Assembly (NCBI GenBank): GCA_019843655.1
Contig: JACDQD010000003.1
Span: 9,426,925-9,490,924, forward strand
Direction of reading: 5' to 3'
Length of the DNA: 64,000 nucleotides
Source of the DNA: Lethocerus indicus
Taxonomy: Eukaryota; Arthropoda; Insecta; Hemiptera; Belostomatidae
Under the pieces are notes generated by a model. It was not told the origin of the DNA and made no database searches. It saw nothing but the letters and a program-made list of their open reading frames with translations. Every line of letters starts with the position of its first letter. The first letter of the stretch is position 1. This document shows positions 1-11,273 of the stretch, in pieces. The position numbers were made by a program, and so were the translations under genes.

Positions 1-3000
1 AGTGTCCAGCTCGCCGCTAATTGATGCACGTGATAGTTAGTTATAGCGTACTTGGATCTGCGCTATTGGAATCATTTTCTTCTTCATTTGGATGCAGGCC
101 CGTTCACTTGACTGGCAATAGAAGTTTCATGAAGCACCGGGGTTTATTATTCAGCCTGTCTCCGATTTATCGTAAGTAGTAAAGTAATTTTATAAACGCA
201 AAGGGAACATTAATACAGAGAACTTTTTCTGATAGAACATGAAACAATCAAGCTGAAATTTATACACGGATTCAATTAATATAAGAAATTACCCTTAGCA
301 ATGAGGTGACAAGAATGTACAATAATATGACGACATGTTTTGATTTTTTCTTAGTAAATTTTCAATCTAGTCGATTGCACAATTCGAATCGAGTTTAGTT
401 AGGCCTGGAGAGTGACCAAAACAACAACTCGTTCTCATTTTAATTGCCTAGTCCTATTGTCGAGTCTAAAAATTCCGCCTATGCGCCTGCCTATTCTCTA
501 CCAAACGCCGCTATATCAAGTGCTGGATATGCGCCAACAACAACGTTATTCAGTCAGCTCATTGGACACGCAATCCAGTATATATGTATATTAAAAATTG
601 CCCGTTTAACGGTTCAGTTTGCGGGTACATTGTTATTATTGGAATAGATCTGTAGATACGGAACTCTATACGAGGCCAGATACATTCTCCTGTCGGTTGT
701 ATGTATGTAATGGTGGCTTTAAAACTGTTGAGAAGTGCCTTTGTCCTTCTCTTATAACTATATTCACCGCTTACTGCAAGTAATATTTTCACTCAATTTC
801 ATACGAACGAAGTTGGTGCTAAATCAAATGTGCCTGCGTTTTAAAAATGTCGGTCGTTCGAATATACTTATTGAACCAAATCTAAATTGGGCTGTTACCC
901 TCATCTGACATAAACTTAATCGGCCGATAAATTGGTCCTGTCACGCAGACAGGATGCTGTCGGCCTGCACGAGACTTATACGGCAATCTGTGGGGTAACG
1001 AGTCTCCAGATGCATACCGGTGGACGGATGAAGGCGGCGCGATGTAACAGTAATTATACCTGTGTAATTGTTCTAAACCGGTAACAGATTTCCACTCCCA
1101 ATGCAATTTACTTCGGCCAGTGTAAGAAAAGAGAAAAAACGAGCGGTCGTTTCAGAACGCGCCATTATAACATTTTTCAAGATCTTTAGTCTTTTTTCTA
1201 GGTTTATAAATAAGCTACACGAAATAGCATAATTCTAGTGCCATTTGCGCGCGTTCCAGTTTACAGAAAAACTGGTCACCACAAAATACGACGCAGCAGC
1301 GAACCGTTCTGTTGAAAATTGACCAAAGAAAGTTCCAGCTTTATCAACATACTTTGGTCCACCATTAAGGACTCAAAACTAAATGTACGAATTTCCTATC
1401 GACTATTTATAAAATTCTGAATGCAGTTTTTGTTTGGACAACGTAGCCTGGGTGCCTTGTAAGGCATGAAATTCACTTATCAGATACAAGGTATATATGA
1501 GCGTGACGTATGTTAGATCGTGAACGTGCGTTATTGATGGGGCCCACTGCACATGTGTACGGTTGTGTCGCTCCTCCGGCTTTCCTAATTAATTTATTGT
1601 AAGAGTCCCCTTTTATCCGATGCCTCTGTTCGACAGTCTAAATATGTAACCGCCACCTCCCCACAAGACAGATACACTCCGATATCGTCTCTAAACCTAA
1701 ACGATAATTTGGATGAAATAAGAGAACGAATATCTACGCAGCTATCGGATTTGATTATAAAATTAATTTGATTTATACGTGTCCGCAATGCACTGATTTA
1801 TTTGTAAAATCACCGAAACGAATGAGTTTACATTTTGTTATATCTGAAAAATAAATACTAGCTCTACACTTATGAAGATCATTGAACTTTTATGAAGATT
1901 AAGTTTACGTTATATTCGCAAACAAAACGTGAAGTGATAAAAATGTTTTTCCTTTTTACCTCGGGGCTTTTTGCCCTGGCAGGTTCCAACGGACATCGAA
2001 TTTCCACTAGTGCAGAACATAATCGTAGTAAAAATATTTTTATACAAAGTTTTTTATGATCATCCGGATACCCGGCAGAAAACGGTTGTTATCTTAAGGT
2101 TACGGTTTAGAAAGAATTTCAGTGAAATGGTGGTTATATTTACCAGGCAATTAAAAATGCCTCCCGATAGCGCCAGATGTTTTCTGTGCCATGCATATTT
2201 TTAACCTGTCCCAGCGAGAACGGAGGAGTAAGGATGATGGAGCGGGGCCTTCGCTAATTGGGGGGGGGGGCCATGTTGGCCGACACCAGTTATTTTACTG
2301 ATTACTAATTAACCTAAAGGCAAATGGGCTGGGGGGTTGGGTTGTCCCCTCCTTTTGACTTATCCCTCCCTCCCTCCCACCCTCTGATAAGCCACCGGCC
2401 TAAACCATCAGCATAATTTATAGAAGACAGCTTATGAGAGACTTATATTTAAATCGGTATCAGAAGAAGACGCGTTCACGTTTAAAAAGGGCTAGTCTTT
2501 TTAGGAAATTATGGATAATTACGATTGGTGTTGATCTCTAGCTGATTCGACGCCTGAACGTTTTGATTCCCGACATTCAGCTTCGTACTATTATTTTCAT
2601 TCTACGTTAATAGCTTTTATATTAAATCGAAACTATACGAAGGTTATACCGTAGATTTCGTGTGTTTGGTCTTTTGCTAGACCGGTTTCTGCTAGTCACT
2701 TTTGGCACTTTGGATTGTAGCAAAACACCGCTACTGAGAAGGTGGCGAGCAGCCGAAACCGGTCTGGCAAAGGGAGGATGTATTGAATCTGAAGCCGACA
2801 AAATGTCCGAGTGTTGCGTCCGGTGAGGCTACTTTTCTTAGGACTACCGGTTTCATCGTGGACTTTAAATACTGTGTACCCAGGGTAGTGATTGCGGTTG
2901 AAAATTCCTTCACGTGTGGACGGCCGGTGTCCTCAACCCCGGCTAATGGCCGACTCGCTAGGTCCGACCACATGCCGCTCATCTTAGATCCTAAGAGGTT

Positions 3001-3318
3001 ACCAGAAGAAGGCCGCAAACCGAACCATCCTAGCGTCCTCTTAAGCAAAACTGCTAACCGAAAACCATTCAAAGGATGAACTAATAGAATAGAGGGGCAG
3101 ACTATTCATATTTCAATATCGCTTCAATAAAATTGGAGAGAAACAATCAATTCTATAGTTTCGTTACTGCGTATACAATTGCGAGGAAATGAAGTTATGA
3201 TTTCAACGATTCAAGTGAAATTTTCTATCTGAAAAATTATTAAGGAATAGGCGACAATAATCTTCCTACTGAAATTCCGTATGGAGTTGAATAAAAAATT
3301 CCGTGGATAGTCCAACAA
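1..3318. other. Non-coding flank left of the tRNA arrays
   Basis: No gene is recognised here. Short open frames occur on both strands, the longest being a GC-richer 113-codon minus frame at 2731-3072 and an overlapping 98-codon plus frame. None shows a domain, a conserved motif or consistent coding character. A G11 run lies at 2260-2270 and a C-rich tract at about 2345-2382. An inverted pair of short repeats (2673-2771) is listed separately. Confidence 0.5.
2673..2771. repeat. Imperfect palindrome of two facing GAAACCGGTCT repeats
   Basis: The arm at 2673-2693 (core AGACCGGTTTCTGCT) is the reverse complement of 2751-2771 (core AGCCGAAACCGGTCT), with about 19 of 21 positions pairing and a loop of about 57 bp. 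The right arm continues inward through GCTACTG (2730-2736) and GGTGGCGAGCAGCC. A related string occurs at 26294-26340 (plus) and 40771-40832 (minus), so this is probably two facing copies of a dispersed short element rather than a simple hairpin. Confidence 0.55.
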
Positions 3319-3615
3319 TTGTTCAGTGGTGGTACAGAATGGCGGTTCAGGTGGATGAGATATTTTGAACGTTCGGGATATTATACAGTCCGATTGATGC
3401 ATAGAGCCGGTGTAGTGAGAGCTGAGTGGACGTGTGTCGGTCAAACTGTCAACAGCGCCTACTTCCGGGTCCGCCGTGCTGAAATGAACCGGCCCCACCA
3501 AAAACTAGCGAATCCACTTTGCAATTGGACCCTGCACAACGACAAACAACAACGACACATCGAAATATACTACAGTTCGAGTAGACCGCCGAGAGGAATA
3601 CAATGTAGAGTGTGA
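3319..3615 (+). pseudogene. Mariner-family transposase fragment (relic)
   Basis: This 98-codon open frame has no credible start and looks like the middle of a mariner (IS630/Tc1/mariner, DDE/D) transposase. Residues 41-48 read GQTVNSAY, matching the family's GQTVNxxY block after the first catalytic strand. Residues 30-33 (AGVV) match the RGVV-like strand just before it. Residues 58-66 (RPHQKLANP) occupy the place of the family's basic KRPEL stretch. Residues 70-80 (WTLHNDKQQRH) align with the second catalytic aspartate block WxLHHDNAPAH: Asp75 and His80 are kept, but the N-A-P-A that follows the Asp is lost. Only about 50 residues of a protein normally near 345 are recognisable. The helix-turn-helix region, first Asp and third Asp were not found. 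It ends at a stop about 125 bp before the tRNA-Met array, so it is an inactive relic. Confidence 0.6.
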
Positions 3616-3908
3616 AAACAATATTCGACCAGATACGATCTCTCTTCCATAATTCTCCGAATATTCTACGAAGTTCGAATCAAAATAAACTAAATTGAAA
3701 TAATCGCACATTATATGCAAACAAAAATTACGTTCATTCATTATATAGGAGAAGTAGCCTTCGTTATCTCATTTATCGTGCGGTCTCTCGACAACTCCCA
3801 GGAATAATCTTAAAACACAATTGTACATATCCGATATCAATAAATTCTGATGCAGTGTTTAATTAGGGATCCTCAATTTCTACTCCAACGGTTTCATCAA
3901 AACGTTAG

Positions 3909-3981
3909 TGCCCCGGGTGAGGATCGAACTCACGACCTTAAGATTATGAGACTTACGCGCTGCCTACTGCGCTACCGAGGC
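3909..3981 (-). tRNA. tRNA-Met-CAT: tRNA-Met (CAT), copy 1
   Basis: This is the full 73-nt elongator methionine tRNA. The acceptor 5' arm GCCTCGG pairs with CCGGGGC (one G-U), the discriminator base is A, and the D stem is GCGC/GCGC. The anticodon loop CTCATAA carries CAT, the stem has the U-U pair usual for eukaryotic elongator Met, and the T arm is GTGAG/CTCAC around TTCGATC. It is not the initiator, which starts AGC and has GGG/CCC pairs in the anticodon stem. The A box is TAGCGCAGTAGG and the B box AGTTCGATCCT. A TTTT terminator begins 6 nt after the gene. As the outermost copy it has the most diverged flanks: the upstream palindrome is degraded and the 3' flank reads CTAACGTTTT. Confidence 0.97.
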
Positions 3982-4242
3982 TGATAGTGATAGTTGCGCA
4001 ATACGTGCCATCGTCAATTATTTCATCTTCCGAAACTGATAAAGATTCCGTTACATATTCCAGTCTTTTCCCTCAATAGGAGGAGTATATTTAGTTGCAT
4101 AATTTGTCATGCACTGTCTGAAATTAAAACTGCTCTGAATAGTCTTAAAACATGGTTTTCATCACTAATCTCAATCAATATTAATGCAGTTTTTAATTAG
4201 GGACCCTCAATTTCTACTCCAACGGTTTCATCAAAACATTAG

Positions 4243-4315
4243 TGCCCCGGGTGAGGATCGAACTCACGACCTTAAGATTATGAGACTTACGCGCTGCCTA
4301 CTGCGCTACCGAGGC
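4243..4315 (-). tRNA. tRNA-Met-CAT: tRNA-Met (CAT), copy 2
   Basis: Body identical to copy 1, 334 bp from it. Type I 3' spacer; standard upstream palindrome. Confidence 0.97.
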
Positions 4316-4576
4316 TGATAGTGATAGTTGCGCAATCCGCGCAACCGTCAATTATTTAATTTTCCGAATCTGATAAAGATCTAGTTACATATTCCAGTAT
4401 TTTCCCTCAATAGGAGAAGTATATTTAGTTGCATAATTTGTCATGCACTGTCTGAAATTAAAACTGCTCTGAATAGTCTTAAAACATGGTTTTCATCACT
4501 AATCTCAATCAATATTAATGCAGTTTTTAATTAAGGACCCTCCATTTCTTCGTCAACGGTTTCATCAAAACATTAG

Positions 4577-4649
4577 TGCCCCGGGTGAGGATCGAACTCA
4601 CGACCTTAAGATTATGAGACTTACGCGCTGCCTACTGCGCTACCGAGGC
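4577..4649 (-). tRNA. tRNA-Met-CAT: tRNA-Met (CAT), copy 3
   Basis: Intact body. Type II 3' spacer (TTCGTC variant). The upstream palindrome lacks one base (CCGCGAACC). The 5' spacer carries a 9-bp insertion near 4732, making this unit 343 bp. Confidence 0.97.
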
Positions 4650-4919
4650 TGATAGTGATAGTTGCGCAATCCGCGAACCGTCAATTATTTAATTTTCCGA
4701 ATCTGATAAAGATCTAGTTACATATTCCAGTCTAATTTCATTTTCCCTCTGAATAGGAGAAGTATATTTAGTTGCATAATTTGTCATGCACTGTCTGAAA
4801 TTAAAACTGCTCTGAATAGTCTTAAAACATGGTTTTCATCACTAATCTCAATCAATATTAATGCAGTTTTTAATTAGGGACCCTCAATTTCTACTCCAAC
4901 GGTTTCATCAAAACATTAG

Positions 4920-4992
4920 TGCCCCGGGTGAGGATCGAACTCACGACCTTAAGATTATGAGACTTACGCGCTGCCTACTGCGCTACCGAGGC
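4920..4992 (-). tRNA. tRNA-Met-CAT: tRNA-Met (CAT), copy 4
   Basis: Intact body, type I 3' spacer, standard 5' flank. Confidence 0.97.
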
Positions 4993-5253
4993 TGATAGTG
5001 ATAGTTGCGCAATCCGCGCAACCGTCAATTATTTAATTTTCCGAATCTGATAAAGATCTAGTTACATATTCCAGTATTTTCCCTCAATAGGAGAAGTATA
5101 TTTAGTTGCATAATTTGTCATGCACTGTCTGAAATTAAAACTGCTCTGAATAGTCTTAAAACATGGTTTTCATCACTAATCTCAATCAATATTAATGCAG
5201 TTTTTAATTAGGGACCCTCAATTTCTACTCCAACGGTTTCATCAAAACATTAG

Positions 5254-5326
5254 TGCCCCGGGTGAGGATCGAACTCACGACCTTAAGATTATGAGACTTA
5301 CGCGCTGCCTACTGCGCTACCGAGGC
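5254..5326 (-). tRNA. tRNA-Met-CAT: tRNA-Met (CAT), copy 5
   Basis: Intact body, type I 3' spacer. The 5' spacer (about 5385-5430) holds a partial duplication of the GCTCTGAATAGTCTTAAAACATG segment found once in other units, so the unit is 355 bp, the longest in the array. Confidence 0.97.
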
Positions 5327-5608
5327 TGATAGTGATAGTTGCGCAATCCGCGCCAACCGTCAATTATTTAATTTCCGAAACTGATAAAGCTCTGAATAGT
5401 CTTAAAACATGTTTTCATGCATAATTCCAGTATTTTCCTCAATAGGAGAAGTATATTTAGTTGCATAATTTGTCATGCACTGTCTGAAATTAAAACTGCT
5501 CTGAATAGTCTTAAAACATGGTTTTCATCACTAATCTCAATCAATATTAATGCAGTTTTTAATTAAGGACCCTCCATTTCTTCGCCAACGGTTTCATCAA
5601 AACATTAG

Positions 5609-5681
5609 TGCCCCGGGTGAGGATCGAACTCACGACCTTAAGATTATGAGACTTACGCGCTGCCTACTGCGCTACCGAGGC
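5609..5681 (-). tRNA. tRNA-Met-CAT: tRNA-Met (CAT), copy 6
   Basis: Intact body, type II 3' spacer (TTCGCC variant). The 5' spacer has GATATAGATC instead of GATAAAGATC, shared with copy 8. Confidence 0.97.
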
Positions 5682-5942
5682 TGATAGTGATAGTTGCGCA
5701 ATCCGCGCAACCGTCAATTATTTAATTTTCCGAATCTGATATAGATCTAGTTACATATTCCAGTCTTTTCCTTCAATAGGAGGAGTATATTTAGTTGCAT
5801 AATTTGTCATGCACTGTCTGAAATTAAAACTGCTCTGAATAGTCTTAAAACATGGTTTTCATCACTAATCTCAATCAATATTAATGCAGTTATTAATTAC
5901 GGACCCTCAATTTTTTCTCTAACGGTTCCATCAAAACATTAG

Positions 5943-6015
5943 TGCCCCGGGTGAGGATCGAACTCACGACCTTAAGATTATGAGACTTACGCGCTGCCTA
6001 CTGCGCTACCGAGGC
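5943..6015 (-). tRNA. tRNA-Met-CAT: tRNA-Met (CAT), copy 7
   Basis: Intact body, type III 3' spacer with an extended T-run on the plus strand and CGGTTCCATC near the tRNA. Palindrome variant CCGCGGAACC. Confidence 0.97.
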
Positions 6016-6276
6016 TGATAGTGATAGTTGCGCAATCCGCGGAACCGTCAATTATTTAATTTTCCGAATCTGATAAAGATCTAGTTAGATATTCCAGTAT
6101 TTTCCCTCAATAGGAGAATTATATTTAGTTGCATAATTTGTCATGCACTGTCTGAAATTAAAACTGCTCTGAATAGTCTTAAAACATGGTTTTCATCACT
6201 AATCTCAATCAATATTAATGCAGTTTTTAATTAGGGACCCTCAATTTCTACTCCAACGGTTTCATCAAAACATTAG

Positions 6277-6349
6277 TGCCCCGGGTGAGGATCGAACTCA
6301 CGACCTTAAGATTATGAGACTTACGCGCTGCCTACTGCGCTACCGAGGC
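6277..6349 (-). tRNA. tRNA-Met-CAT: tRNA-Met (CAT), copy 8
   Basis: Intact body, type I 3' spacer, GATATAGATC 5' variant as in copy 6. Confidence 0.97.
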
Positions 6350-6610
6350 TGATAGTGATAGTTGCGCAATCCGCGCAACCGTCAATTATTTAATTTTCCG
6401 AATCTGATATAGATCTAGTTACATATTCCAGTATTTTCCCTCAATAGGAGAATTATATTTAGTTGCATAATTTGTCATGCACTGTCTGAAATTAAAACTG
6501 CTCTGAATAGTCTTAAAACATGGTTTTCATCACTAATCTCAATCAATATTAATGCAGTTTTTAATTAAGGACCCTCCATTTCTTCGTCAACGGTTTCATC
6601 AAAACATTAG

Positions 6611-6683
6611 TGCCCCGGGTGAGGATCGAACTCACGACCTTAAGATTATGAGACTTACGCGCTGCCTACTGCGCTACCGAGGC
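6611..6683 (-). tRNA. tRNA-Met-CAT: tRNA-Met (CAT), copy 9
   Basis: Intact body, type II 3' spacer (TTCGTC variant). Confidence 0.97.
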
Positions 6684-6939
6684 TGATAGTGATAGTTGCG
6701 CAATCCGCGCAACCGTCAATTATTTAATTTTCCGAATCTGATAAAGATCTAGTTACATATTCCAGTATTTTCCCTCAATAGGAGAAGTATATTTAGTTGC
6801 ATAATTTGTCATGCACTGTCTGAAATTAAAACTGCTCTGAATAGTCTTAAAACATGGTTTTCATCACTAATCTCAATCAATATTAATGCAGTTTTAATTA
6901 GGACCCTCAATTTCTTCAACGGTTTCATCAAAACATTAG

Positions 6940-7012
6940 TGCCCCGGGTGAGGATCGAACTCACGACCTTAAGATTATGAGACTTACGCGCTGCCTACTG
7001 CGCTACCGAGGC
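6940..7012 (-). tRNA. tRNA-Met-CAT: tRNA-Met (CAT), copy 10
   Basis: Intact body. The 3' spacer is shortened (TTTCTTCAACGG), giving 329 bp from copy 9, the smallest spacing. The 5' spacer is of the TCTCCCAAAACTG subtype. Confidence 0.97.
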
Positions 7013-7273
7013 TGATAGTGATAGTTGCGCAATCCGCGCAACCGTCAATTATTTAATCTCCCAAAACTGATAAAGATCCAGTTAGATATTCCAGTATTTT
7101 CCCTCAATAGGAGAAGTATATTTAGTTGCATAATTTGTCATGCACTGTCTGAAATTAAAACTGCTCTGAATAGTCTTAAAACATGGTTTTCATCACTAAT
7201 CTCATTCAATATTAATGCAGTTTTTAATTAGGGACCCTCAATTTCTACTCCAACGGTTTCATCAAAACATTAG

Positions 7274-7346
7274 TGCCCCGGGTGAGGATCGAACTCACGA
7301 CCTTAAGATTATGAGACTTACGCGCTGCCTACTGCGCTACCGAGGC
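7274..7346 (-). tRNA. tRNA-Met-CAT: tRNA-Met (CAT), copy 11
   Basis: Intact body, type I 3' spacer with a TCATTCAATATT variant. 5' spacer TCTCCCGAAACTG, shared only with copy 19. Confidence 0.97.
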
Positions 7347-7607
7347 TGATAGTGATAGTTGCGCAATCCGCGCAACCGTCAATTATTTAATCTCCCGAAA
7401 CTGATAAAGATCCAGTTACATATTCCAGTATTTTCCCTCAATAGGAGAAGTATATTTAGTTGCATAATTTGTCATGCACTGTCTGAAATTAAAACTGCTC
7501 TGAATAGTCTTAAAACATGGTTTTCATCACTAATCTCAATCAATATTAATGCAGTTTTTAATTAGGGACCCTCAATTTCTACTCCAACGGTTTCATCAAA
7601 ACATTAG

Positions 7608-7680
7608 TGCCCCGGGTGAGGATCGAACTCACGACCTTAAGATTATGAGACTTACGCGCTGCCTACTGCGCTACCGAGGC
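7608..7680 (-). tRNA. tRNA-Met-CAT: tRNA-Met (CAT), copy 12
   Basis: Intact body, type I 3' spacer, standard 5' spacer. Confidence 0.97.
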
Positions 7681-7940
7681 TGATAGTGATAGTTGCGCAA
7701 TCCGCGCAACCGTCAATTATTTAATTTTCCGAATCTGATAAAGATCTAGTTACATATTCCAGTATTTTCCCTCAATAGGAGAAGTATATTTAGTTGCATA
7801 ATTTGTCATGCACTGTCTGAAATTAAAACTGCTCTGAATAGTCTTAAAACATGGTTTTCATCACTAATCCCAATCAATATTAATGCAGTTTTAATTAGGG
7901 ACCCTCAATTTCTACTCCAACGGTTTCATCAAAACATTAG

Positions 7941-8013
7941 TGCCCCGGGTGAGGATCGAACTCACGACCTTAAGATTATGAGACTTACGCGCTGCCTACT
8001 GCGCTACCGAGGC
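7941..8013 (-). tRNA. tRNA-Met-CAT: tRNA-Met (CAT), copy 13
   Basis: Intact body, type I 3' spacer. The 5' spacer lacks CT (TTTTCCGAATGATAAAG), a deletion shared with copy 20. Confidence 0.97.
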
Positions 8014-8271
8014 TGATAGTGATAGTTGCGCAATCCGCGCAACCGTCAATTATTTAATTTTCCGAATGATAAAGATCTAGATACATATTCCAGTATTTTC
8101 CCTCAATAGGAGAAGTATATTTAGTTGCATAATTTGTCATGCACTGTCTGAAATTAAAACTGCTCTGAATAGTCTTAAAACATGGTTTTCATCACTAATC
8201 TCATTCAATATTAATGCAGTTTTAATTAAGGGACCCTCCATTTCTTACCAACGGTGTCATCAGAACATTAG

Positions 8272-8344
8272 TGCCCCGGGTGAGGATCGAACTCACGACC
8301 TTAAGATTATGAGACTTACGCGCTGCCTACTGCGCTACCGAGGC
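8272..8344 (-). tRNA. tRNA-Met-CAT: tRNA-Met (CAT), copy 14
   Basis: Intact body, divergent type II 3' spacer (TTCTTACCAACGGTGTCATCAG). Confidence 0.97.
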
Positions 8345-8606
8345 TGATAGTGATAGTTGCGCAATCCGCGCAACCGTCAATTATTTAATTTTCCGAATCT
8401 GATAAAGATCTAGATAGATATTCCAGTATTTTCCCTCAATAGGAGAAGTATATTTAGTTGCATAATTTGTCATGCACTGTCTGAAATTAAAACTGCTCTG
8501 AATAGTCTTAAAACATGGTTTTCATCACTAATCTCAATCAATATTAATGCAGTTATTAATTACGGACCCTCAATTTCTACTCTCAACGGTTTCATCAAAA
8601 CATTAG

Positions 8607-8678
8607 TGCCCCGGTGAGGATCGAACTCACGACCTTAAGATTATGAGACTTACGCGCTGCCTACTGCGCTACCGAGGC
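8607..8678 (-). pseudogene. tRNA-Met-CAT: tRNA-Met (CAT), copy 15, one-base deletion
   Basis: This copy is 72 nt because the GGG run of the plus strand is GG: on the RNA strand CTCACCCGGGGC becomes CTCACCGGGGC. The 3' acceptor strand loses its innermost base next to the T arm. The anticodon, D arm and both pol III boxes are intact, so it may be transcribed but would have a strained acceptor/T junction. A homopolymer sequencing error is an equally good explanation. Type III 3' spacer. Confidence 0.7.
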
Positions 8679-8939
8679 TGATAGTGATAGTTGCGCAACC
8701 CGCGAATACCGTCAATTATTTAATTTTCCGAATCTGATAAAGATCTAGTTACATATTCCAGTATTTTCCTCAATAGGAGAATTATATTTAGTTGCATAAT
8801 TTGTCATGCACTGTCTGAAATTAAAACTGCTCTGAATAGTCTTAAAACATGGTTTTCATCACTAATCTCATTCAATATTAATGCAGTTTTTAATTAGGGA
8901 CCCTCAATTTCTACTCCAACGGTTTCATCAAAACATTAG

Positions 8940-9012
8940 TGCCCCGGGTGAGGATCGAACTCACGACCTTAAGATTATGAGACTTACGCGCTGCCTACTG
9001 CGCTACCGAGGC
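8940..9012 (-). tRNA. tRNA-Met-CAT: tRNA-Met (CAT), copy 16
   Basis: Intact body, type I 3' spacer with the TCATTCAATATT variant. Confidence 0.97.
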
Positions 9013-9273
9013 TGATAGTGATAGTTGCGCAATCCGCGCAACCGTCAATTATTTAATTTTCCGAATCTGATAAAGATCTAGTTACATATTCCAGTATTTT
9101 CCCTCAATAGGAGAAGTATATTTAGTTGCATAATTTGTCATGCACTGTCTGAAATTAAAACTGCTCTGAATAGTCTTAAAACATGGTTTTCATCACTAAT
9201 CTCAATCAATATTAATGCAGTTTTTAATTAAGGACCGTCCATTTCTTCGCCAACGGTTTCGTCAAAACATTAG

Positions 9274-9346
9274 TGCCCCGGGTGAGGATCGAACTCACGA
9301 CCTTAAGATTATGAGACTTACGCGCTGCCTACTGCGCTACCGAGGC
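9274..9346 (-). tRNA. tRNA-Met-CAT: tRNA-Met (CAT), copy 17
   Basis: Intact body, type II 3' spacer with GGACCGTCC, shared with copy 21. Confidence 0.97.
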
Positions 9347-9607
9347 TGATAGTGATAGTTGCGCAATCCGCGCAACCGTCAATTATTTAATTTTCCGAAT
9401 CTGATAAAGATCTAGTTACATATTCCAGTATTTTCCCTCAATAGGAGAAGTATATTTAGTTGCATAATTTGTCATGCACTGTCTGAAATTAAAACTGCTC
9501 TGAATAGTCTTAAAACATGGTTTTCATCACTAATCTCATTCAATATTAATGCAGTTTTTAATTAGGGACCCTCAATTTCTACTCCAACGGTTTCATCAAA
9601 ACATTAG

Positions 9608-9680
9608 TGCCCCGGGTGAGGATCGAACTCACGACCTTAAGATTATGAGACTTACGCGCTGCCTACTGCGCTACCGAGGC
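9608..9680 (-). tRNA. tRNA-Met-CAT: tRNA-Met (CAT), copy 18
   Basis: Intact body, type I 3' spacer. In the 5' spacer GAAGTATATT is changed to GAAGAGTATT near 9781. Confidence 0.97.
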
Positions 9681-9941
9681 TGATAGTGATAGTTGCGCAA
9701 TCCGCGCAACCGTCAATTATTTAATTTTCCGAATCTGATAAAGATCTAGTTACATATTCCAGTATTTTCCCTCAATAGGAGAAGAGTATTTAGTTGCATA
9801 ATTTGTCATGCACTGTCTGAAATTAAAACTGCTCTGAATAGTCTTAAAACATGGTTTTCATCACTAATCTCAATCAATATTAATGCAGTTTTTAATTACG
9901 GACCCTCAATTTTTTCTCCAACGGTTCCATCAAAACATTAG

Positions 9942-10014
9942 TGCCCCGGGTGAGGATCGAACTCACGACCTTAAGATTATGAGACTTACGCGCTGCCTAC
10001 TGCGCTACCGAGGC
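9942..10014 (-). tRNA. tRNA-Met-CAT: tRNA-Met (CAT), copy 19
   Basis: Intact body, type III 3' spacer. 5' spacer TCTCCCGAAACTG as in copy 11. Confidence 0.97.
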
Positions 10015-10275
10015 TGATAGTGATAGTTGCGCAATCCGCGCAACCGTCAATTATTTAATCTCCCGAAACTGATAAAGATCCAGTTACATATTCCAGTATT
10101 TTCCCTCAATAGGAGAAGTATATTTAGTTGCATAATTTGTCATGCACTGTCTGAAATTAAAACTGCTCTGAATAGTCTTAAAACATGGTTTTCATCACTA
10201 ATCTCAATCAATATTAATGCAGTTTTTAATTAGGGACCCTCAATTTCTACTCCAACGGTTTCATCAAAACATTAG

Positions 10276-10348
10276 TGCCCCGGGTGAGGATCGAACTCAC
10301 GACCTTAAGATTATGAGACTTACGCGCTGCCTACTGCGCTACCGAGGC
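10276..10348 (-). tRNA. tRNA-Met-CAT: tRNA-Met (CAT), copy 20
   Basis: Intact body, type I 3' spacer. The upstream palindrome carries a C-to-T change (TTGCGTAATCC). The 5' spacer has the CT deletion of copy 13. Confidence 0.97.
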
Positions 10349-10607
10349 TGATAGTGATAGTTGCGTAATCCGCGCAACCGTCAATTATTTAATTTTCCGA
10401 ATGATAAAGATCTAGATACATATTCCAGTATTTTCCCTCAATAGGAAAGGTATATTTAGTTGCATAATTTGTCATGCACTGTCTGAAATTAAAACTGCTC
10501 TGAATAGTCTTAAAACATGGTTTTCATCACTAATCTCAATCAATATTAATGCAGTTTTTAATTAAGGACCGTCCATTTCTTCGCCAACGGTTTCATCAAA
10601 ACATTAG

Positions 10608-10680
10608 TGCCCCGGGTGAGGATCGAACTCACGACCTTAAGATTATGAGACTTACGCGCTGCCTACTGCGCTACCGAGGC
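10608..10680 (-). tRNA. tRNA-Met-CAT: tRNA-Met (CAT), copy 21
   Basis: Intact body, type II 3' spacer with GGACCGTCC. 5' spacer TCTCCCAAAACTG. Confidence 0.97.
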
Positions 10681-10941
10681 TGATAGTGATAGTTGCGCAA
10701 TCCGCGCAACCGTCAATTATTTAATCTCCCAAAACTGATAAAGATCCAGTTAGATATTCCAGTATTTTCCCTCAATAGGAGAATTATATTTAGTTGCATA
10801 ATTTGTCATGCACTGTCTGAAATTAAAACTGCTCTGAATAGTCTTAAAACATGGTTTTCATCACTAATCTCAATCAATATTAATGCAGTTTTTAATTAAG
10901 GACCCTCCATTTCTTCGTCAACGGTTTCATCAAAACATTAG

Positions 10942-11014
10942 TGCCCCGGGTGAGGATCGAACTCACGACCTTAAGATTATGAGACTTACGCGCTGCCTAC
11001 TGCGCTACCGAGGC
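10942..11014 (-). tRNA. tRNA-Met-CAT: tRNA-Met (CAT), copy 22
   Basis: Intact body, type II 3' spacer. The palindrome is shortened (GCGCAACCGCGCAA). 5' spacer has GATCCCTAG. Confidence 0.97.
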
Positions 11015-11273
11015 TGATAGTGATAGTTGCGCAACCGCGCAACCGTCAATTATTTAATTTTCCGAATCTGATAAAGATCCCTAGTTAGATATTCCAGTAT
11101 TTTCCCTCAATAGGAGAAGTATATTTAGTTGCATAATTTGTCATGCACTGTCTGAAATTAAAACTGCTCTGAATAGTCTTAAAACATGGTTTTCATCACT
11201 AATCTCAATCAATATTAATGCAGTTTTAATTAGGACCCTCAATTTCTACTCAACGGTTTCATCAAAACATTAG

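Noticed and set aside
444..647. Ala/Tyr/Pro-rich frame (SAYAPAYSLPNAAIS) preceded by an acceptor-like TTTTAATTGCCTAG
   Set aside because: Loosely like a structural protein exon but only about 45 residues, with no supporting splice donor or homologous motif.
2731..3079. Overlapping 113- and 98-codon frames on opposite strands
   Set aside because: Both strands open in a GC-richer patch, no recognisable motif; no basis to choose a gene.
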